Positions 16,614-25,558 of a stretch of DNA of 64,000 nucleotides are shown here, one piece after another. The position numbers and the translations under genes are program-made. The first letter of the stretch is position 1; every line of letters starts with the position of its first letter. The DNA comes from JBMNQH01 sp050944035 (GTDB lineage: Bacteria; Bacillota; Clostridia; Oscillospirales; Oscillospiraceae), in the NCBI GenBank assembly GCA_050944035.1, contig JBMNQH010000006.1:62001-126000 (forward strand). Direction: 5' to 3'. The notes below the pieces were generated by a model. It was given only the letters and a program-made list of their open reading frames with translations. It was not told the DNA's origin and did no database searches.

Positions 16614-16651
16614 CACCCCTGCGTTTGGTATACTAACGCAGGGGTGTTTTT
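16614..16651 (+). terminator. Terminator carrying a promoter in its loop and the rqcP ribosome site in its stem
   Basis: CACCCCTGCGTT (16614-16625) pairs perfectly with AACGCAGGGGTG (16635-16646), then TTTTT, then the rqcP ATG at 16652. The loop TGGTATACT is an extended -10 element (TGnTATACT, 16626-16634), and GGGGTG of the 3' arm is the likely rqcP ribosome site. Confidence 0.8.
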
Positions 16652-16894
16652 ATGAGACTTGATAAATATTTGAAAGTGTCCCGGCTAATTAAGCGCCGCA
16701 CTGTCGCAAATGAAGCCTGTGATGGAGAGCGCATCTGCGTCAACGGCAAACAGGCTAAGGCATCCTATCAGGTAAAAGTTGGGGATGTGATCGAGATCCA
16801 GTTTGGGCAGCGTGCTTTGAAGGTGGAAGTTGTTTCCGTGAATGAACATGCGACCAAAGCGGATGCGACGGCTATGTATCGGGAAGTCGTTTGA
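16652..16894 (+). CDS. rqcP: S4-domain RNA-binding protein RqcP (YabO family)
   Basis: 80 residues consisting of a single S4 domain: MRLDKYLKVSRLIKRRTVANE, CDGERICVNGKQAK, then the strand VKVGDVIEIQFG. Firmicute RqcP binds the 50S subunit beside the P-site tRNA and works with RqcH to add alanine tails to stalled peptides. Start is fixed by the ATG immediately after the hairpin. A bidirectional terminator follows. Related Hsp15 proteins are longer. Confidence 0.9.
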   Translation: MRLDKYLKVSRLIKRRTVANEACDGERICVNGKQAKASYQVKVGDVIEIQFGQRALKVEVVSVNEHATKADATAMYREVV

Positions 16895-16906
16895 GTGTTT
16901 ACATTG

Positions 16907-16942
16907 AAAAAACCGCCGAAGAAGATTCTTCGGCGGTTTGCA
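16907..16942. terminator. Bidirectional terminator between rqcP and the P-loop gene
   Basis: AAACCGCCGAAGA pairs with TCTTCGGCGGTTT; the T run is best on the minus strand, so it mainly serves the gene at 16983. Confidence 0.8.
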
Positions 16943-16982
16943 TTTTATTGAATGCTTTTCGTTATGATATTTCAAAAACAGG

Positions 16983-17390
16983 TTAGAAGAATTTTTTGAT
17001 CGAGTCGGGTACGGTTGCGGGGTCCTTTGTTGCAGAAATTGTAAAGCTGACATTCTCTCTGGTGCTGAACTCATCAAGCCATGCGAGGAAAGCAGCAACC
17101 TTTTCGTTGTCATCTTCGACCATTTTGAAGAAGTTGTCGATAAAGATATGGGTGATATCATAGTTTCCGGCGTGGAGGCCGCATAAAAATCCCTTCATCA
17201 GCTCAAATGAGTTGATAGCGTAGTCTCCGCCGTTGATTAAGCGAACGGTATAGGGAATATCGTAAGTCAAGGCCTTATTTTTCTCAATACATACAACATT
17301 ACCACTTTCTACCTCGACTGCCTGTTTGACAAGTTCTACCAGTGTTTTGGTTTTTCCTGAGCCTTTCAGACCCATGATTAATTTCACCAT
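16983..17390 (-). CDS. Small P-loop ATPase (often annotated PilT-like), function unknown
   Basis: 135 residues; begins MVKLIMGLKGSGKTKTLVEL with a Walker A GLKGSGKT, and HIFIDNFFKMVED could be the Walker B strand. The protein is too short for a complete motor ATPase and has no secretin-ATPase motifs, so the PilT label common for such clostridial proteins is not informative. ATG at 17390 has AAGGAG ten bases upstream. Monocistronic, with promoter and terminator. Confidence 0.8.
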   Translation of the reverse strand: MVKLIMGLKGSGKTKTLVELVKQAVEVESGNVVCIEKNKALTYDIPYTVRLINGGDYAINSFELMKGFLCGLHAGNYDITHIFIDNFFKMVEDDNEKVAAFLAWLDEFSTRENVSFTISATKDPATVPDSIKKFF

Positions 17391-17468
17391 GATAGGCACA
17401 CTCCTTTGTGTTGAAATAATATCAATGATAGGGGATCATAAACTCTTAGTTGCTTTTACGGTATTTGT

Positions 17469-17497
17469 ATCATACCATCTTTTCCTTTTTACTTCAA
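17469..17497 (-). promoter_or_regulatory. Promoter of the small P-loop ATPase gene
   Basis: Minus strand TTGAAG (17492-17497), 17-bp spacer, TATGAT (17469-17474). Confidence 0.6.
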
Positions 17498-17545
17498 CGT
17501 TAAGAGGAGCAGAATTCATAAATTATTCAGAAAACGGAAAAAGTT

Positions 17546-18826
17546 TTACAGTTTTTGTTCCAGAAAATGGTGCATTTTGGATTTATATGCCTCAACGCCC
17601 GGCTGATCGAAGGGATTGACATGCAGCATATAGCCACTGATTGCACACGCGAGTTCAAAAAAGCAAACCAATTCCGCAAAGCCGCTTTCATCTCTGCTGG
17701 AGACTGTGATGCGAAGATTTGGTACGCCGCCTTCGATGTGAGAGGCTGCAACGGCTCTGGAAACGGTGTGATTGACGCTGCCGAACTCCATACCGGCAAG
17801 CTGTGCGAAGGCATCGGTTCCGTCTGGAGCTTCGGGAATCAGAAGCTGGCTGCCGTGTGCAAACTCTACCACAGTTTCCAGCAAGTGCCGGGGACCGTCC
17901 TGGATATACTGGCCCATCGAGTGCAGATCCGCTGTATACTCGACAGAGGCGGGGAAAATGCCGACCCCATTCTTGCCCTCGCTTTCGCCAAACAGCTGTT
18001 TCCACCACTCCGCCATGTACCGGAAAGACGGCTCATAGCAGGCTAGGATTTCGATGCTCTTGCCAAGATGGTAGAGCTCCTGTCTTGCGGTGGCATACTG
18101 CCATGCGGGATTTTCAGATGTGCGCAGATTCAATTTTCGCAGAGAAAAAATCGCACTTTCTAAAACAGCAGTGATGTCAATTCCAGCGACTGCCATGGGC
18201 AGCAGGCCGACTGCTGAGAGAACGCTGAATCGACCGCCGACATCCGGGTACAGAGAGAAGGTGGGATACCCCATCTGATTTGCCAATGTGCGCAGCGGTC
18301 CACGTTCGGGATCGGTTGTAATGACAATGCGTTTTTTCGCTTCGGTACTGCCATATTTCCGTTCCAGCAGTTGCCGGAATACACGGAAAGACAGCGCGGG
18401 TTCCATTGTGCCGCCGGATTTGGAAATCATATTGATTGAGAAATCCAAACCGTCCAGCAGATCAATGGTTTCCAGCAGGGCAGAAGGGGACAATGTATTG
18501 CCGACAAAGAAGATCCGGGGGTCATTGTGCAGAGCGTTATGCTGTGGAGAACGCAGCAGCTCAATGGCGGCGCGTGCACCGAGATAGGAGCCGCCGGTAC
18601 CAATGACCACCAGTGCGTCAGAGTGATTGCGAATGGTGGCAGCACAGGTTTGCAGAGCCGGAAGATCGCGATCTGCTACCCGTGCTGGCAGGTCCAGCCA
18701 GCCGGTAAAGGCGCTGCCAGGGCCGGTGCGATTGGATAAGGTGCGATGTGCGTTTGCCGCTGCGGAAAAATCCAATGCGGCGGGATCACAGAAATTCCGG
18801 ATTCCAGAGAGGTCTACATTCAGCAA
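17546..18826 (-). CDS. pgi: Glucose-6-phosphate isomerase
   Basis: 426 residues. Interconverts glucose-6-phosphate and fructose-6-phosphate. Seen: VVIGTGGSYLGARAAIELL, the phosphate-binding SKSGGTMEPALSFRVFR, DVGGRFSVLSAVGLLPMA, catalytic-region GIFPASVEYTADLHSMGQYI, and the C-terminal NPFDQPGVEAYK with the active-site Lys. I start at TTG 18824-18826, six bases after AGGA; a frame opening further upstream would overlap the carboxypeptidase gene by 32 bases. Follows the carboxypeptidase gene on the same strand. Confidence 0.95.
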   Translation of the reverse strand: MLNVDLSGIRNFCDPAALDFSAAANAHRTLSNRTGPGSAFTGWLDLPARVADRDLPALQTCAATIRNHSDALVVIGTGGSYLGARAAIELLRSPQHNALHNDPRIFFVGNTLSPSALLETIDLLDGLDFSINMISKSGGTMEPALSFRVFRQLLERKYGSTEAKKRIVITTDPERGPLRTLANQMGYPTFSLYPDVGGRFSVLSAVGLLPMAVAGIDITAVLESAIFSLRKLNLRTSENPAWQYATARQELYHLGKSIEILACYEPSFRYMAEWWKQLFGESEGKNGVGIFPASVEYTADLHSMGQYIQDGPRHLLETVVEFAHGSQLLIPEAPDGTDAFAQLAGMEFGSVNHTVSRAVAASHIEGGVPNLRITVSSRDESGFAELVCFFELACAISGYMLHVNPFDQPGVEAYKSKMHHFLEQKL

Positions 18827-18860
18827 TTTGGATCCTCGCTTTCTCAAAATTGTAGTGGTA

Positions 18861-20000
18861 TTAAGCACAGAAGGAGCGGAGCATATTGACAAACAACTGT
18901 GGGGCAGTCAACCTGGCAATGTCCTCAGCGGCTGTCAGGGACAGCTCTGCCAGAACCGTATCACCAGAGCGAACCGTGAGGGTGCCGAGTTCCTGTCCGG
19001 CCTTGACTGGCGCCTCAATTGGATCGGTATACTCCACATCGTACTGAACATCGGCAGCTTCTGCTTTTGGCAAAAGAATGTTGCTGTTTGCATTACAAAT
19101 GGTTTGAACAGTATCCTGTGCCCCCAGCTCTACCTGAATTGTGGGCAGCAGCTCTTCGGTTTTCAGAGAAACCAGCGCATAGTTGGCAAACGCGTAGTTT
19201 AACAGCGTTTTGGCACTGTCAAAGCGCTCTGTAGAGGTTTCACCGTGCATGACAACTGCGATGTACTCCACGCCGTCCCGTTCTGCTGTAGCAGAGAGAC
19301 AATACATGGCCTTCTCCGTGAATCCCGTTTTCAGTCCGGTGGCGCCGCTGTAGTAATAAATCAGTTTGTTGGTATTGGCGAGTCCAAAGGTGCCGTCGCG
19401 GATGGTGTCCATCCAGATAGTTGTGTACTCGCGGATCATGCTGTGTAAAATGAGTTCGCGCGAGATTACGGCAATGTCATAGGCAGAGGTGTAGTGGTCA
19501 TCGTCGTCGAACAGACCAGTACAATTTGTGAAATGTGTGTCCTTGAGACCGAGTTCTTCCGCCCGGCTGTTCATTTTGGAGACAAAGGCATCTTCAGAAC
19601 CGGCAATGTGTTCGGCAAGCGCAACAGCGGCATCGTTGCCGGAGGAAACAACCAAAGCTTTGAACATCTCATGGACTGACATCTGTTCTCCCTCTTCCAG
19701 ATAGACCTGGCTGCCACCCATGGAAGCCGCATTGGCAGAACAGGTTACCAGTTCTTCTGTTGACAAAGTGCCGCCGTCGATTGCTTCTGCAATGAGCAGC
19801 ATAGTCATAACCTTGGTCACGCTTGCGGGCGCAAGGCGTTCGTGGGCATTTTTTTCGTACAGTATTTCGCCGGTGGTTTTTTCCATCAATATTGCACTGG
19901 GAACAGCGATGTTGATGGCGTCGCCTTCCAGTGTTTCCACGGCGGAAACACCGGTGATCAATAATGCTGCGAAAAGCAGCAGACAGAAGATCCGTTTCAT
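18861..20000 (-). CDS. D-alanyl-D-alanine carboxypeptidase (DacA/DacF family, peptidase S11)
   Basis: 379 residues, exported: signal peptide MKRIFCLLLFAALLITGVSA. Catalytic motifs in order: S-x-x-K in APASVTKVMTM, S-G-N in VVSSGNDAAVAL, and K-T-G in GLKTGFTEKA. The C-terminal part is the all-beta PBP5 domain but the usual membrane-anchoring amphipathic helix is short. Trims the terminal D-Ala of peptidoglycan stem peptides; in spore formers relatives act in vegetative wall or cortex. ATG at 20000 follows GGGAGG by six bases. Confidence 0.95.
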   Translation of the reverse strand: MKRIFCLLLFAALLITGVSAVETLEGDAINIAVPSAILMEKTTGEILYEKNAHERLAPASVTKVMTMLLIAEAIDGGTLSTEELVTCSANAASMGGSQVYLEEGEQMSVHEMFKALVVSSGNDAAVALAEHIAGSEDAFVSKMNSRAEELGLKDTHFTNCTGLFDDDDHYTSAYDIAVISRELILHSMIREYTTIWMDTIRDGTFGLANTNKLIYYYSGATGLKTGFTEKAMYCLSATAERDGVEYIAVVMHGETSTERFDSAKTLLNYAFANYALVSLKTEELLPTIQVELGAQDTVQTICNANSNILLPKAEAADVQYDVEYTDPIEAPVKAGQELGTLTVRSGDTVLAELSLTAAEDIARLTAPQLFVNMLRSFCA

Positions 20001-20130
20001 TTCAAGCCTCCCGACAGTTCCTGGTGTTTTCAGTGTATGACAATTGATGGACAAATATTCTAAAATGTCCATGCTGAGACAACGCTGGAAGTTTTGGCCA
20101 AACTTCAGAGCGGAAGGCGGGAACTCACAC

Positions 20131-20159
20131 TTGAAAATAGGAATAAAATGGGCTATCAT
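20131..20159 (+). promoter_or_regulatory. Promoter of apgM-ispE-spoIIR region
   Basis: TTGAAA (20131-20136), 17-bp spacer, TATCAT (20154-20159). The leader of about 90 bases holds a small hairpin ATGCGCA-AAC-TGCGCAT (20207-20223) followed by a T-rich stretch. Confidence 0.65.
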
Positions 20160-20258
20160 GTGAACAAAGTACCCGGTAAACCGGATTCCATTTTTTGATA
20201 TTGGATGCGCAAACTGCGCATAAATGTTTTTTGTATCTTAGATTAGAAAGGACAGAAG

Positions 20259-21488
20259 ATGAAATATATCCTTGTAATTGGCGATGGCATGGCCGATAAT
20301 CCTGTCCAGGCACTCGGTGGGCTGACACCGCTGGAAAAGGCGAATATTCCGACCATTGACCGTCTGGCTTCTCATGGGGAACTGGGCAGCGTCCTCACAG
20401 TTCCCGCAGACTTTCCACCTGGAAGCGATACCGCCATTCTATCTATTTTTGGCTGTGCGCCGGCAAAGTGCTATTCCGGCCGTGCTCCCTTGGAAGCGGC
20501 TGCACAGGGCATTGCGCTCAAACCGGGAGACGCTGCGTTCCGCTGCAACAACATCTCGGTTTCTGATGAAGATTGCCCGTTTGAAGAGAAAAAACTGCTC
20601 TCCCACAGCGGTGGGCAGATCGAAGGAACAGAATCTCAGAAACTGGTTGACTGGCTGTTTACACAGCCGGAATTTAAGGTGCTGGCAGACAAGGCGGGTA
20701 TGTGCGTTAACACCACGGAATCCTATCGCCACATTGCCGTGCAGTCTGCAGTGGATATTACCGGTTTGCGACTGAATCCACCCCATGACAACATCGGTAA
20801 AACCGTCGCAGAAACCCGTCCGACCGGCTGCACGGATGCGGATGTTCTGATGGAACTGATGCGCAAGGCCAATGAACTGCTGGACCACCATCCCGTGAAT
20901 GAGCAGAGACGCAAGGAAGGCAAGCTGCCGGCCAACGCTATCTGGTTCTGGGCGGAAGGGACGGTTGCTGCTCTGCCCAATTTCTACGAGCAGTACGGCC
21001 ACCATGGTGCCGTTATCAGTGCGGTGCCGCTCTGCCACGGCATCGCAACCCTAACCGGACTGGATGTCATCTATGTAGACGGTGCGACCGGCGAATTGGA
21101 TACCAATTTTGAGGGAAAGGTTGCCGCGGCAATAGATGCCATCAACCGCTATGACTTTGTTGCCGTACATCTGGAAGCACCGGATGAGTGCACCCACAAC
21201 AATGACCTGCCGGGAAAGCTACAGGCCATCGAGTGGCTGGACAGCCGTATCATTGCTCCAATTGTGGAGGATCTGGAGTCCAAAGGCACCGATTTCCGGA
21301 TGCTGATCCTCAGCGATCACAAGACCTTGATGGAAAGCCTGCAGCACGACGGCGATCCAGTGCCTTATATCCTCTATGACAGTACGGTGGATACCGAAGC
21401 AGGAATGGGTTATACCGAGGCAAACGGCCGGAAGGGGCCATATGTCGGCGCGGGTACTGATCTCATGCCACGACTGTTTTCCAAGTAA
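20259..21488 (+). CDS. apgM: Cofactor-independent phosphoglycerate mutase, archaeal type
   Basis: 409 residues, alkaline-phosphatase superfamily. Seen: MKYILVIGDGMADNP, TPLEKANIPTIDRLA, the phosphoserine region PPGSDTAILSIFG, CYSGRAPLEA, and metal ligands in VHLEAPDECTHNN and LILSDHKT. Interconverts 3- and 2-phosphoglycerate. Ribosome site AAGGA before ATG. Two bases separate its stop from ispE. Unrelated in sequence to GpmI, although it performs the same step. Confidence 0.94.
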   Translation: MKYILVIGDGMADNPVQALGGLTPLEKANIPTIDRLASHGELGSVLTVPADFPPGSDTAILSIFGCAPAKCYSGRAPLEAAAQGIALKPGDAAFRCNNISVSDEDCPFEEKKLLSHSGGQIEGTESQKLVDWLFTQPEFKVLADKAGMCVNTTESYRHIAVQSAVDITGLRLNPPHDNIGKTVAETRPTGCTDADVLMELMRKANELLDHHPVNEQRRKEGKLPANAIWFWAEGTVAALPNFYEQYGHHGAVISAVPLCHGIATLTGLDVIYVDGATGELDTNFEGKVAAAIDAINRYDFVAVHLEAPDECTHNNDLPGKLQAIEWLDSRIIAPIVEDLESKGTDFRMLILSDHKTLMESLQHDGDPVPYILYDSTVDTEAGMGYTEANGRKGPYVGAGTDLMPRLFSK

Positions 21489-21489
21489 A

Positions 21490-22365
21490 ATGAATGAGAT
21501 TTCTGTCAAAGCCTTTGCAAAACTCAATTTGGCGCTGGATGTGTTGTCCAAACTGGAGGACGGTTACCATGCGATGCGTATGGTGATGCAAAGCGTGGGC
21601 CTTTGTGATGATGTTCAGATCGTTTTGCGTGAAGATGGCGTAATTCGTGCCAGCACAGACGATCCTCAGTTGCCGACCGATGATGGAAATATTGTAGTTC
21701 GTGCCGCCAGACTGTTTTTTCAGCAGACGGGGCAGGCGCAGCTGGGGGCAAACATTCACCTGACCAAGCGAATTCCGGTTTGTGCAGGGATGGGCGGAGG
21801 TTCCTCAGATGGGGCAGCGGTTTTGCGCGGACTGAACCAGTTGACCGGCGCAGGACTTTCTAGGCAGCAGCTACAGGATTTGGGCTTTCAAATTGGTGCG
21901 GATCTTCCGTTTTGTATTGCCGGAGGAACCCAGCTGGCAGAGGGAAAGGGAGAACGACTGACTGTTTTGCCCGCAATGCCCGCCTGTGATGTGGTAATCT
22001 GCAAGCCGGATTCTGCGATTGCCACACCGATGCTGTTCCGAACAATCGACGGTCGGTCCCTGCGATGCCGACCGGATATCGACGGTATGATAACAGTATT
22101 AACGGCAGGAAACTTGTCGGGTATTGCGTCCCTGCTCTCGAATGTTTTTACGGAGGTGCTGCCGGAAGAGTTTACGGAAATTCACCGCATTCGTCGCAAG
22201 CTCTTGGACGCGGGGGCAATGGGGGCAGTTATGACCGGTACGGGGTCTGCGGTCTTTGGCCTGTTTGATTCTACAACTGCCGCACAGCGCGCTTATATGC
22301 AGCTTTCTATGCAATATCCTTTCTGTTGTCATACTGTGGTGACACCGGAAATTCAAAATTTTTAA
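21490..22365 (+). CDS. ispE: 4-diphosphocytidyl-2-C-methyl-D-erythritol kinase
   Basis: 291 residues, GHMP kinase of the MEP isoprenoid pathway. Seen: VKAFAKLNLALDVL, GYHAMRMVMQSV, ATP loop PVCAGMGGGSSDGAAVL, GADLPFCIAGGTQLAEGKGE and MTGTGSAVFGLF. The ATG begins two bases after the apgM stop with no separate ribosome site, so expression depends on translational coupling. Residues 1-38 of a longer possible frame lie within apgM and are excluded. Confidence 0.95.
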   Translation: MNEISVKAFAKLNLALDVLSKLEDGYHAMRMVMQSVGLCDDVQIVLREDGVIRASTDDPQLPTDDGNIVVRAARLFFQQTGQAQLGANIHLTKRIPVCAGMGGGSSDGAAVLRGLNQLTGAGLSRQQLQDLGFQIGADLPFCIAGGTQLAEGKGERLTVLPAMPACDVVICKPDSAIATPMLFRTIDGRSLRCRPDIDGMITVLTAGNLSGIASLLSNVFTEVLPEEFTEIHRIRRKLLDAGAMGAVMTGTGSAVFGLFDSTTAAQRAYMQLSMQYPFCCHTVVTPEIQNF

Positions 22366-22386
22366 CAAAATCGGTTTAAAATGTGG

Positions 22387-22436
22387 AAAAACCGCCGATG
22401 CTATGTACACAAACATTACATAGCAAGGCGGTTTTT
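22387..22436 (+). promoter_or_regulatory. Long hairpin spanning the spoIIR ribosome site
   Basis: AAAAACCGCC pairs with GGCGGTTTTT and, inside, TGCTATGTA pairs with TACATAGCA, with a 9-base loop. It can terminate transcription after ispE, but the 3' arm also contains AAGGCGG, the only ribosome site for spoIIR (ATG 22440). Confidence 0.75.
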
Positions 22437-22439
22437 ATT

Positions 22440-23063
22440 ATGAAAATGAACAAAAAACGGAATAGTCCACATCAACTGCATCGCTGGGAACTTGCACTGA
22501 TGCTTGCCCTGTGCATCAGTTTCTGTGTTGGAACCTGGGCACAGGCGGCAGAGCAGAACCTGTCTGAAAAACTCATCCGGCTTCACGTGATTGCGGAGTC
22601 CGACAGTGAAGAAGATCAGGTACTGAAACTGGAGGTTCGGGATGCGGTTTTAACTTATATGGCTCCACTGCTGGACGGCGTCAAAGACACTGGGACAGCA
22701 CGGAAAATTCTGACTGCAGAACAGGTCAATCTACAGCGGATTGCAGAAGAAACCACGGAAGCTGCGGGAATGCCGTGTAGCGTTTCCGTCAGCCTGGGTA
22801 CAGAATCTTATCCGACCCGGGAGTATGAGGATTTTGCGCTTCCAGCGGGCAGCTATTTGTCTTTGCGTATTATTCTGGGAAACGGAAAAGGCCATAACTG
22901 GTGGTGTGTAGTCTATCCGCCACTGTGTACCACCGCAGTGGAAACGGCAACAGAATTGGATCCCGAGGATGTCCAACTGATTACACAGGCCGATACGAAG
23001 TATGCAGTAAAATTTCGGCTTCTTGAATGGTGGGGGACATTCAGACAGGCATTGGAGCGGTAA
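22440..23063 (+). CDS. spoIIR: Stage II sporulation protein R
   Basis: 207 residues; secreted by the forespore to trigger SpoIIGA processing of pro-sigma-E. N-terminal hydrophobic segment LALMLALCISFCVGTWAQA is a signal peptide or anchor. Family motifs: KLIRLHVIAESDSEEDQVLK, SYPTREYEDFALPAGSYLSL and GHNWWCVVYPPLC. ATG 22440 is eight bases after AAGGCGG; ATG 22446 is possible. In Bacillus this gene is under sigma-F; I could not identify a clear sigma-F promoter here. Confidence 0.95.
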   Translation: MKMNKKRNSPHQLHRWELALMLALCISFCVGTWAQAAEQNLSEKLIRLHVIAESDSEEDQVLKLEVRDAVLTYMAPLLDGVKDTGTARKILTAEQVNLQRIAEETTEAAGMPCSVSVSLGTESYPTREYEDFALPAGSYLSLRIILGNGKGHNWWCVVYPPLCTTAVETATELDPEDVQLITQADTKYAVKFRLLEWWGTFRQALER

Positions 23064-23102
23064 GAGATCAAATCCGTACGATTCTTTAAAGACGGTAAAA
23101 AT

Positions 23103-23146
23103 AAAGCGCCTTTGTATCACCGCGGGATACAAAGGCGCTTTGTTTT
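23103..23146. terminator. Terminator between spoIIR and the kinase gene
   Basis: AAAGCGCCTTTGTATC (23103-23118) pairs with GATACAAAGGCGCTTT (23126-23141), then TGTTTT. Confidence 0.9.
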
Positions 23147-23160
23147 GGTAAAAAGCAGGA

Positions 23161-24099
23161 TCAATATTTATAAATTCCGCCGCCAATAAATTCACGCAGA
23201 AGAGAACTGGGCAACAGAAGATCTGGATCAATGGAGACGAACTTTTCATAGGCGGGTAAGATTCCATCGAGTTCCTCATGATGAGCCTCTGTTTCGGGAA
23301 TTTCCTGAAACAGAGGTGGTGCAAGATTTTTCATGACACAGATTTCATAAGGAAAAGAGGAATCAAATTTGAAGTCTGCCTTGTCGATAAATGGTGTAAT
23401 ATAGCGACGTTCCCCACGGCAGACATTGGGCCACATCGTCAAGGTTTCTTTTGCGTCAGCGCCGCGGAATAAATGATCCCGAACCGTACGGCGAGCCAGC
23501 CGCATCCAGGCACCCGTAAAGCAGATCTGGTTGTTTTCATCTACGACATTGGAATAAGCGCTGATATAGAGCTTGAAGGCATTGGGATTCTGAGTCGTAA
23601 TATCATCGTTCAGCGCATGGATTCCCTCAAAAATTGCAACTTCATTTTTTCCGAGTTTTAGGGACTTGGCGGGTTTGACGACCCGAATCTGCCGGGTAAA
23701 CTCAAATTTTGGCACATAAATGCGTTCCCCGCGGCTCAACATGGCAAAGTGCTCGTTAAGCAGATCCATATCCATGCAAAGCGGAGATTCAAAGTCCGGC
23801 TGTCCGTCTTTTGTCAGTGGAACCATACCAGGGACATAAGTCTTAAAATAGTTGTCCATGGAGATCGCATGGGTACGGATGCCGCGGCGGTTCAATTCTT
23901 CCTCAATTTTTAATGCGGTTGTTGTCTTACCGCTGCCGGAGGGGCCGGAGAGCAAAACAATGGGACTTTTTTCAAGATTGGCGATGATCTGATCCGCTGC
24001 TTTGCCAAGTTTTCGGTTATAATCTGCGTCGCACGCCGCAATAAAGGAAGCGGGATCGCGCGCTGCACGTTCATTGATGCTGTTCAGACTGTAAGCCAT
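23161..24099 (-). CDS. Uridine-kinase-like nucleoside kinase
   Basis: 312 residues. Walker A GPSGSGKTTTALKIEEEL, then HAISMDNYF, PKFEFTRQIRV, VAIFEGIHALND and the LID-like ARRTVRDHLFRGADA. In many Clostridia this domain is fused behind a ThrRS-like TGS region of about 200 residues; here the protein starts MAYSLNSINERAARDPASF with only a short lead. ATG 24097-24099 has AAGGAG seven bases upstream. It overlaps the 3' end of hemZ by 29 bases. Confidence 0.88.
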   Translation of the reverse strand: MAYSLNSINERAARDPASFIAACDADYNRKLGKAADQIIANLEKSPIVLLSGPSGSGKTTTALKIEEELNRRGIRTHAISMDNYFKTYVPGMVPLTKDGQPDFESPLCMDMDLLNEHFAMLSRGERIYVPKFEFTRQIRVVKPAKSLKLGKNEVAIFEGIHALNDDITTQNPNAFKLYISAYSNVVDENNQICFTGAWMRLARRTVRDHLFRGADAKETLTMWPNVCRGERRYITPFIDKADFKFDSSFPYEICVMKNLAPPLFQEIPETEAHHEELDGILPAYEKFVSIDPDLLLPSSLLREFIGGGIYKY

Positions 24100-25558
24100 G
24101 ATAAAACTCCTTAATGATGGATTTTTGTGAGAGAACCTTTTCGATACCGTCAATGTATTCGCGTGGATATTTTGGAGTGAAGATCCGTTCGATCCGGCCG
24201 GTTCCTGTCACGAGTTTGGTGGAAGCGCCGCCGCCCACCGCGAGGATGGTGGAAAGCTCTTCCATAATGCAAATATTGTATAGATTTTCCTGTCCTGGCA
24301 GTGTCCAGCCGACATTTTCGAATCCACCGGACATGAATTTTTGACGATAGAGATAGTACGGCACATAACCGGCTGCCCGCAAACGGGAAGCAGCACTGTC
24401 AAGCATGGTTCCGACCTGTTCGGCGTCCGGAATTTCTGTACCTTCCAACAGAATGCGGGATCCCTTTTTTAAGGACAAAGTATGAACCGTGATGTTTTCC
24501 GGCCGCAGCGCAAGTACAGTATCCAATGTGCGGTCAAATCCTGCGGGAGAATCAGAGGGAAGGCCGGCAATCAGATCCATATTGACCGAACAGCCTGGAA
24601 GATCGCGAACCATATCCAGTGCCCGTAAAACATCGGCCGCTGTATGTTTTCTGCCAATGGTTTCGAGTACGGGGTCTTCCATTGTCTGTGGATTGACACT
24701 GATACGGCGGACATCGTAACGGTGCAGAACCGCTAGTTTTTCGGGTGTAATGGTATCCGGCCGACCGGCCTCTACTGTATAATCGCGCAGAGCGGAGAGA
24801 TCAAACTGCGTTTCCAACTGTGCACAAAGCGTATCAAGCTGTGCAGGGGACAGAGTTGTAGGCGTACCGCCGCCGATATAAATCGAGACAACGTGCAAAC
24901 CCAGCTCCCGCACGACCTCTGCGGTTGCAGCGAGGTCTCTGGAAAGTGCGGACAGAAAGTCCGGAATAAGCGCCATGCTCTTTTCTACACTCTGGCTGAC
25001 AAAACTACAGTAAGCGCAGCGTGTAGGACAAAACGGGATACCAATATAGAGACAAATGTCTTTTGGAGACAGGCTCTTTTTTACCTGCAACCCGGCGATT
25101 GCGGTGTCGCGGCAGAGCAATGCGCGCGTACGCGAGACATCGTAAACTTGGCACATTGTAGAGATTGCCGCAGCTTCCGACAGACCCTCTTCCAGATAGT
25201 TGCTGAGAATCTTACCGGGACGGATGCCGGTTAATGCACCCCAGACCGGTTTTTTTGTAGTAGAACGGCGCGCAGCCCGATAAAAACAGAGTTTGACTGC
25301 ACGCTGTAATAAACGGTCTTCAACCAGTTGATCCGTAAGACTGGCAACGGGAACCGCAGTGCGGCCGTGGTACGCATTGCCGTTGAGACAGAGCTTACAG
25401 GTTGCCGTTACAAGCTGTTTTCCACGGGACAGGCGGATTAGAACAAAATCCCCTTCCGGCGGTTCTGTTGGGTATTCAGGCCGCTGATCCGGGAACATCA
25501 TTAATAAGATTTGTTCCGCAGCATAGCGGTAATTGTGATTTTTGAGATAGAGTTTCAT
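24071..25558 (-). CDS. hemZ: Coproporphyrinogen dehydrogenase HemZ (radical SAM)
   Basis: 495 residues. The radical-SAM motif CPTRCAYCSF sits near residue 180 in IGIPFCPTRCAYCSF, followed by SIYIGGGTPTTLSP, EAGRPDTITPEKL, RISVNPQTM and DLIAGLPSD. The first 165 residues are the HemZ-specific N-terminal region. Family members are annotated as oxygen-independent coproporphyrinogen oxidase-like, but many clostridial hosts lack haem, so the true reaction is uncertain. First gene of a pair with the kinase. Confidence 0.93.
   Translation of the reverse strand: MKLYLKNHNYRYAAEQILLMMFPDQRPEYPTEPPEGDFVLIRLSRGKQLVTATCKLCLNGNAYHGRTAVPVASLTDQLVEDRLLQRAVKLCFYRAARRSTTKKPVWGALTGIRPGKILSNYLEEGLSEAAAISTMCQVYDVSRTRALLCRDTAIAGLQVKKSLSPKDICLYIGIPFCPTRCAYCSFVSQSVEKSMALIPDFLSALSRDLAATAEVVRELGLHVVSIYIGGGTPTTLSPAQLDTLCAQLETQFDLSALRDYTVEAGRPDTITPEKLAVLHRYDVRRISVNPQTMEDPVLETIGRKHTAADVLRALDMVRDLPGCSVNMDLIAGLPSDSPAGFDRTLDTVLALRPENITVHTLSLKKGSRILLEGTEIPDAEQVGTMLDSAASRLRAAGYVPYYLYRQKFMSGGFENVGWTLPGQENLYNICIMEELSTILAVGGGASTKLVTGTGRIERIFTPKYPREYIDGIEKVLSQKSIIKEFYHGLQSEQHQ

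Noticed and set aside
20207..20223. Hairpin ATGCGCA-AAC-TGCGCAT in the apgM leader as an attenuator
   Set aside because: Short stem and the T run is several bases away; kept only as a note in the promoter entry.
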